From Chloroflexi bacterium RBG_13_53_26 (GTDB lineage: Bacteria > Chloroflexota > Dehalococcoidia > UBA2247 > RBG-13-53-26): a DNA stretch of 11,692 bases. Below, piece after piece: positions 11,573 through 11,692 of the stretch (the stretch's first letter is position 1; the number at the start of each line of letters is the position of its first letter). The stretch covers positions 886-12,577 of the forward strand of contig MGMW01000055.1 in NCBI GenBank assembly GCA_001795035.1, given 5' to 3'. Position numbers and translations under genes: made by a program. The notes under the pieces were generated by a model. That model saw nothing but the letters and a program-made list of their open reading frames with translations, did no database searches and was not told where the DNA came from.

Positions 11573-11692
11573 TTAGAACTCGCCGGGATGCTCTGGCTCT
11601 TTGACCCAGCGGCGGGAGAAGAGTATCTTGAGGGTAGACGGTTTCATCATTGACCGGATGACCACCCACATGTCCGGCAGACTGATGCCCGC
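11573..11692 (-). CDS. C-terminal fragment of an unidentified leftward gene
   Basis: The leftward frame is open from the window edge to TAA at 11575-11573, giving 39 residues. It contains PDMWVVIRSMMKPSTLKIL, followed by FSRRW and a charged tail with EHPGEF at the end. Supporting points are the strong leftward-suited terminator 40 bases downstream and the codon usage, which resembles the neighbours. The residues are too few to name a family. The stretch has one amphipathic helix and then a basic and acidic tail. The fragment was too short to appear as a normal ORF call. It converges on the radical SAM gene. Confidence 0.55.
   Translation of the reverse strand, partial: AGISLPDMWVVIRSMMKPSTLKILFSRRWVKEPEHPGEF

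Noticed and set aside
1..11692. CRISPR array or prophage
   Set aside because: No regularly spaced direct repeats, Cas genes or phage structural genes were seen.

Overview
The window looks like bacterial chromosome of moderate GC. Two intact tRNA genes lack an encoded CCA end. The gene content (a COG1964-type radical SAM enzyme, a phytoene-desaturase-like FAD enzyme, a HEAT-repeat protein and an MscS-type channel) recalls subsurface Chloroflexota such as Dehalococcoidia. That placement is an inference from gene style, not from a marker gene.

Layout. Positions 1-640 hold the start of a leftward nitroreductase and a rightward small NTF2/SnoaL-like protein. Positions 640-1390 hold no intact gene, only hairpins and a decayed tRNA-Met-like sequence. 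A leftward five-helix membrane protein of unknown function lies at 1389-1928. From 2180 to 5020 comes an accessory stretch rich in tRNAs and debris: tRNA-Lys(CUU), a fibronectin-III fragment, a degenerate full-length tRNA-Cys, an intact tRNA-Cys(GCA), an unknown leftward helical protein, and the eroded left end of an insertion sequence.

The most unusual feature lies inside that stretch. A block is present twice (about 2757-3156 and 4463-4912). Each block holds a predicted H-type RNA pseudoknot abutting a Rho-independent terminator hairpin, then a small protein with five conserved cysteines. The 5' part of the block has a non-triplet indel and a compensatory base change in a stem, so it behaves as RNA and not as coding sequence. 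A tRNA-Cys or its relic lies upstream of each block. In copy 1 the cysteine-rich gene overlaps a gene for a four-CXXC zinc-finger mini-protein by one base.

Positions 5500-11692 are ordinary gene-dense chromosome: a large FAD-dependent oxidoreductase, a convergent HEAT-repeat protein, then a probable MscS-channel and radical SAM gene pair. The radical SAM protein belongs to the group containing archaeal tetraether lipid synthase, and one N-terminal cysteine usual in the group is absent. A strong hairpin terminator separates it from the 3' end of a leftward gene cut by the window edge.
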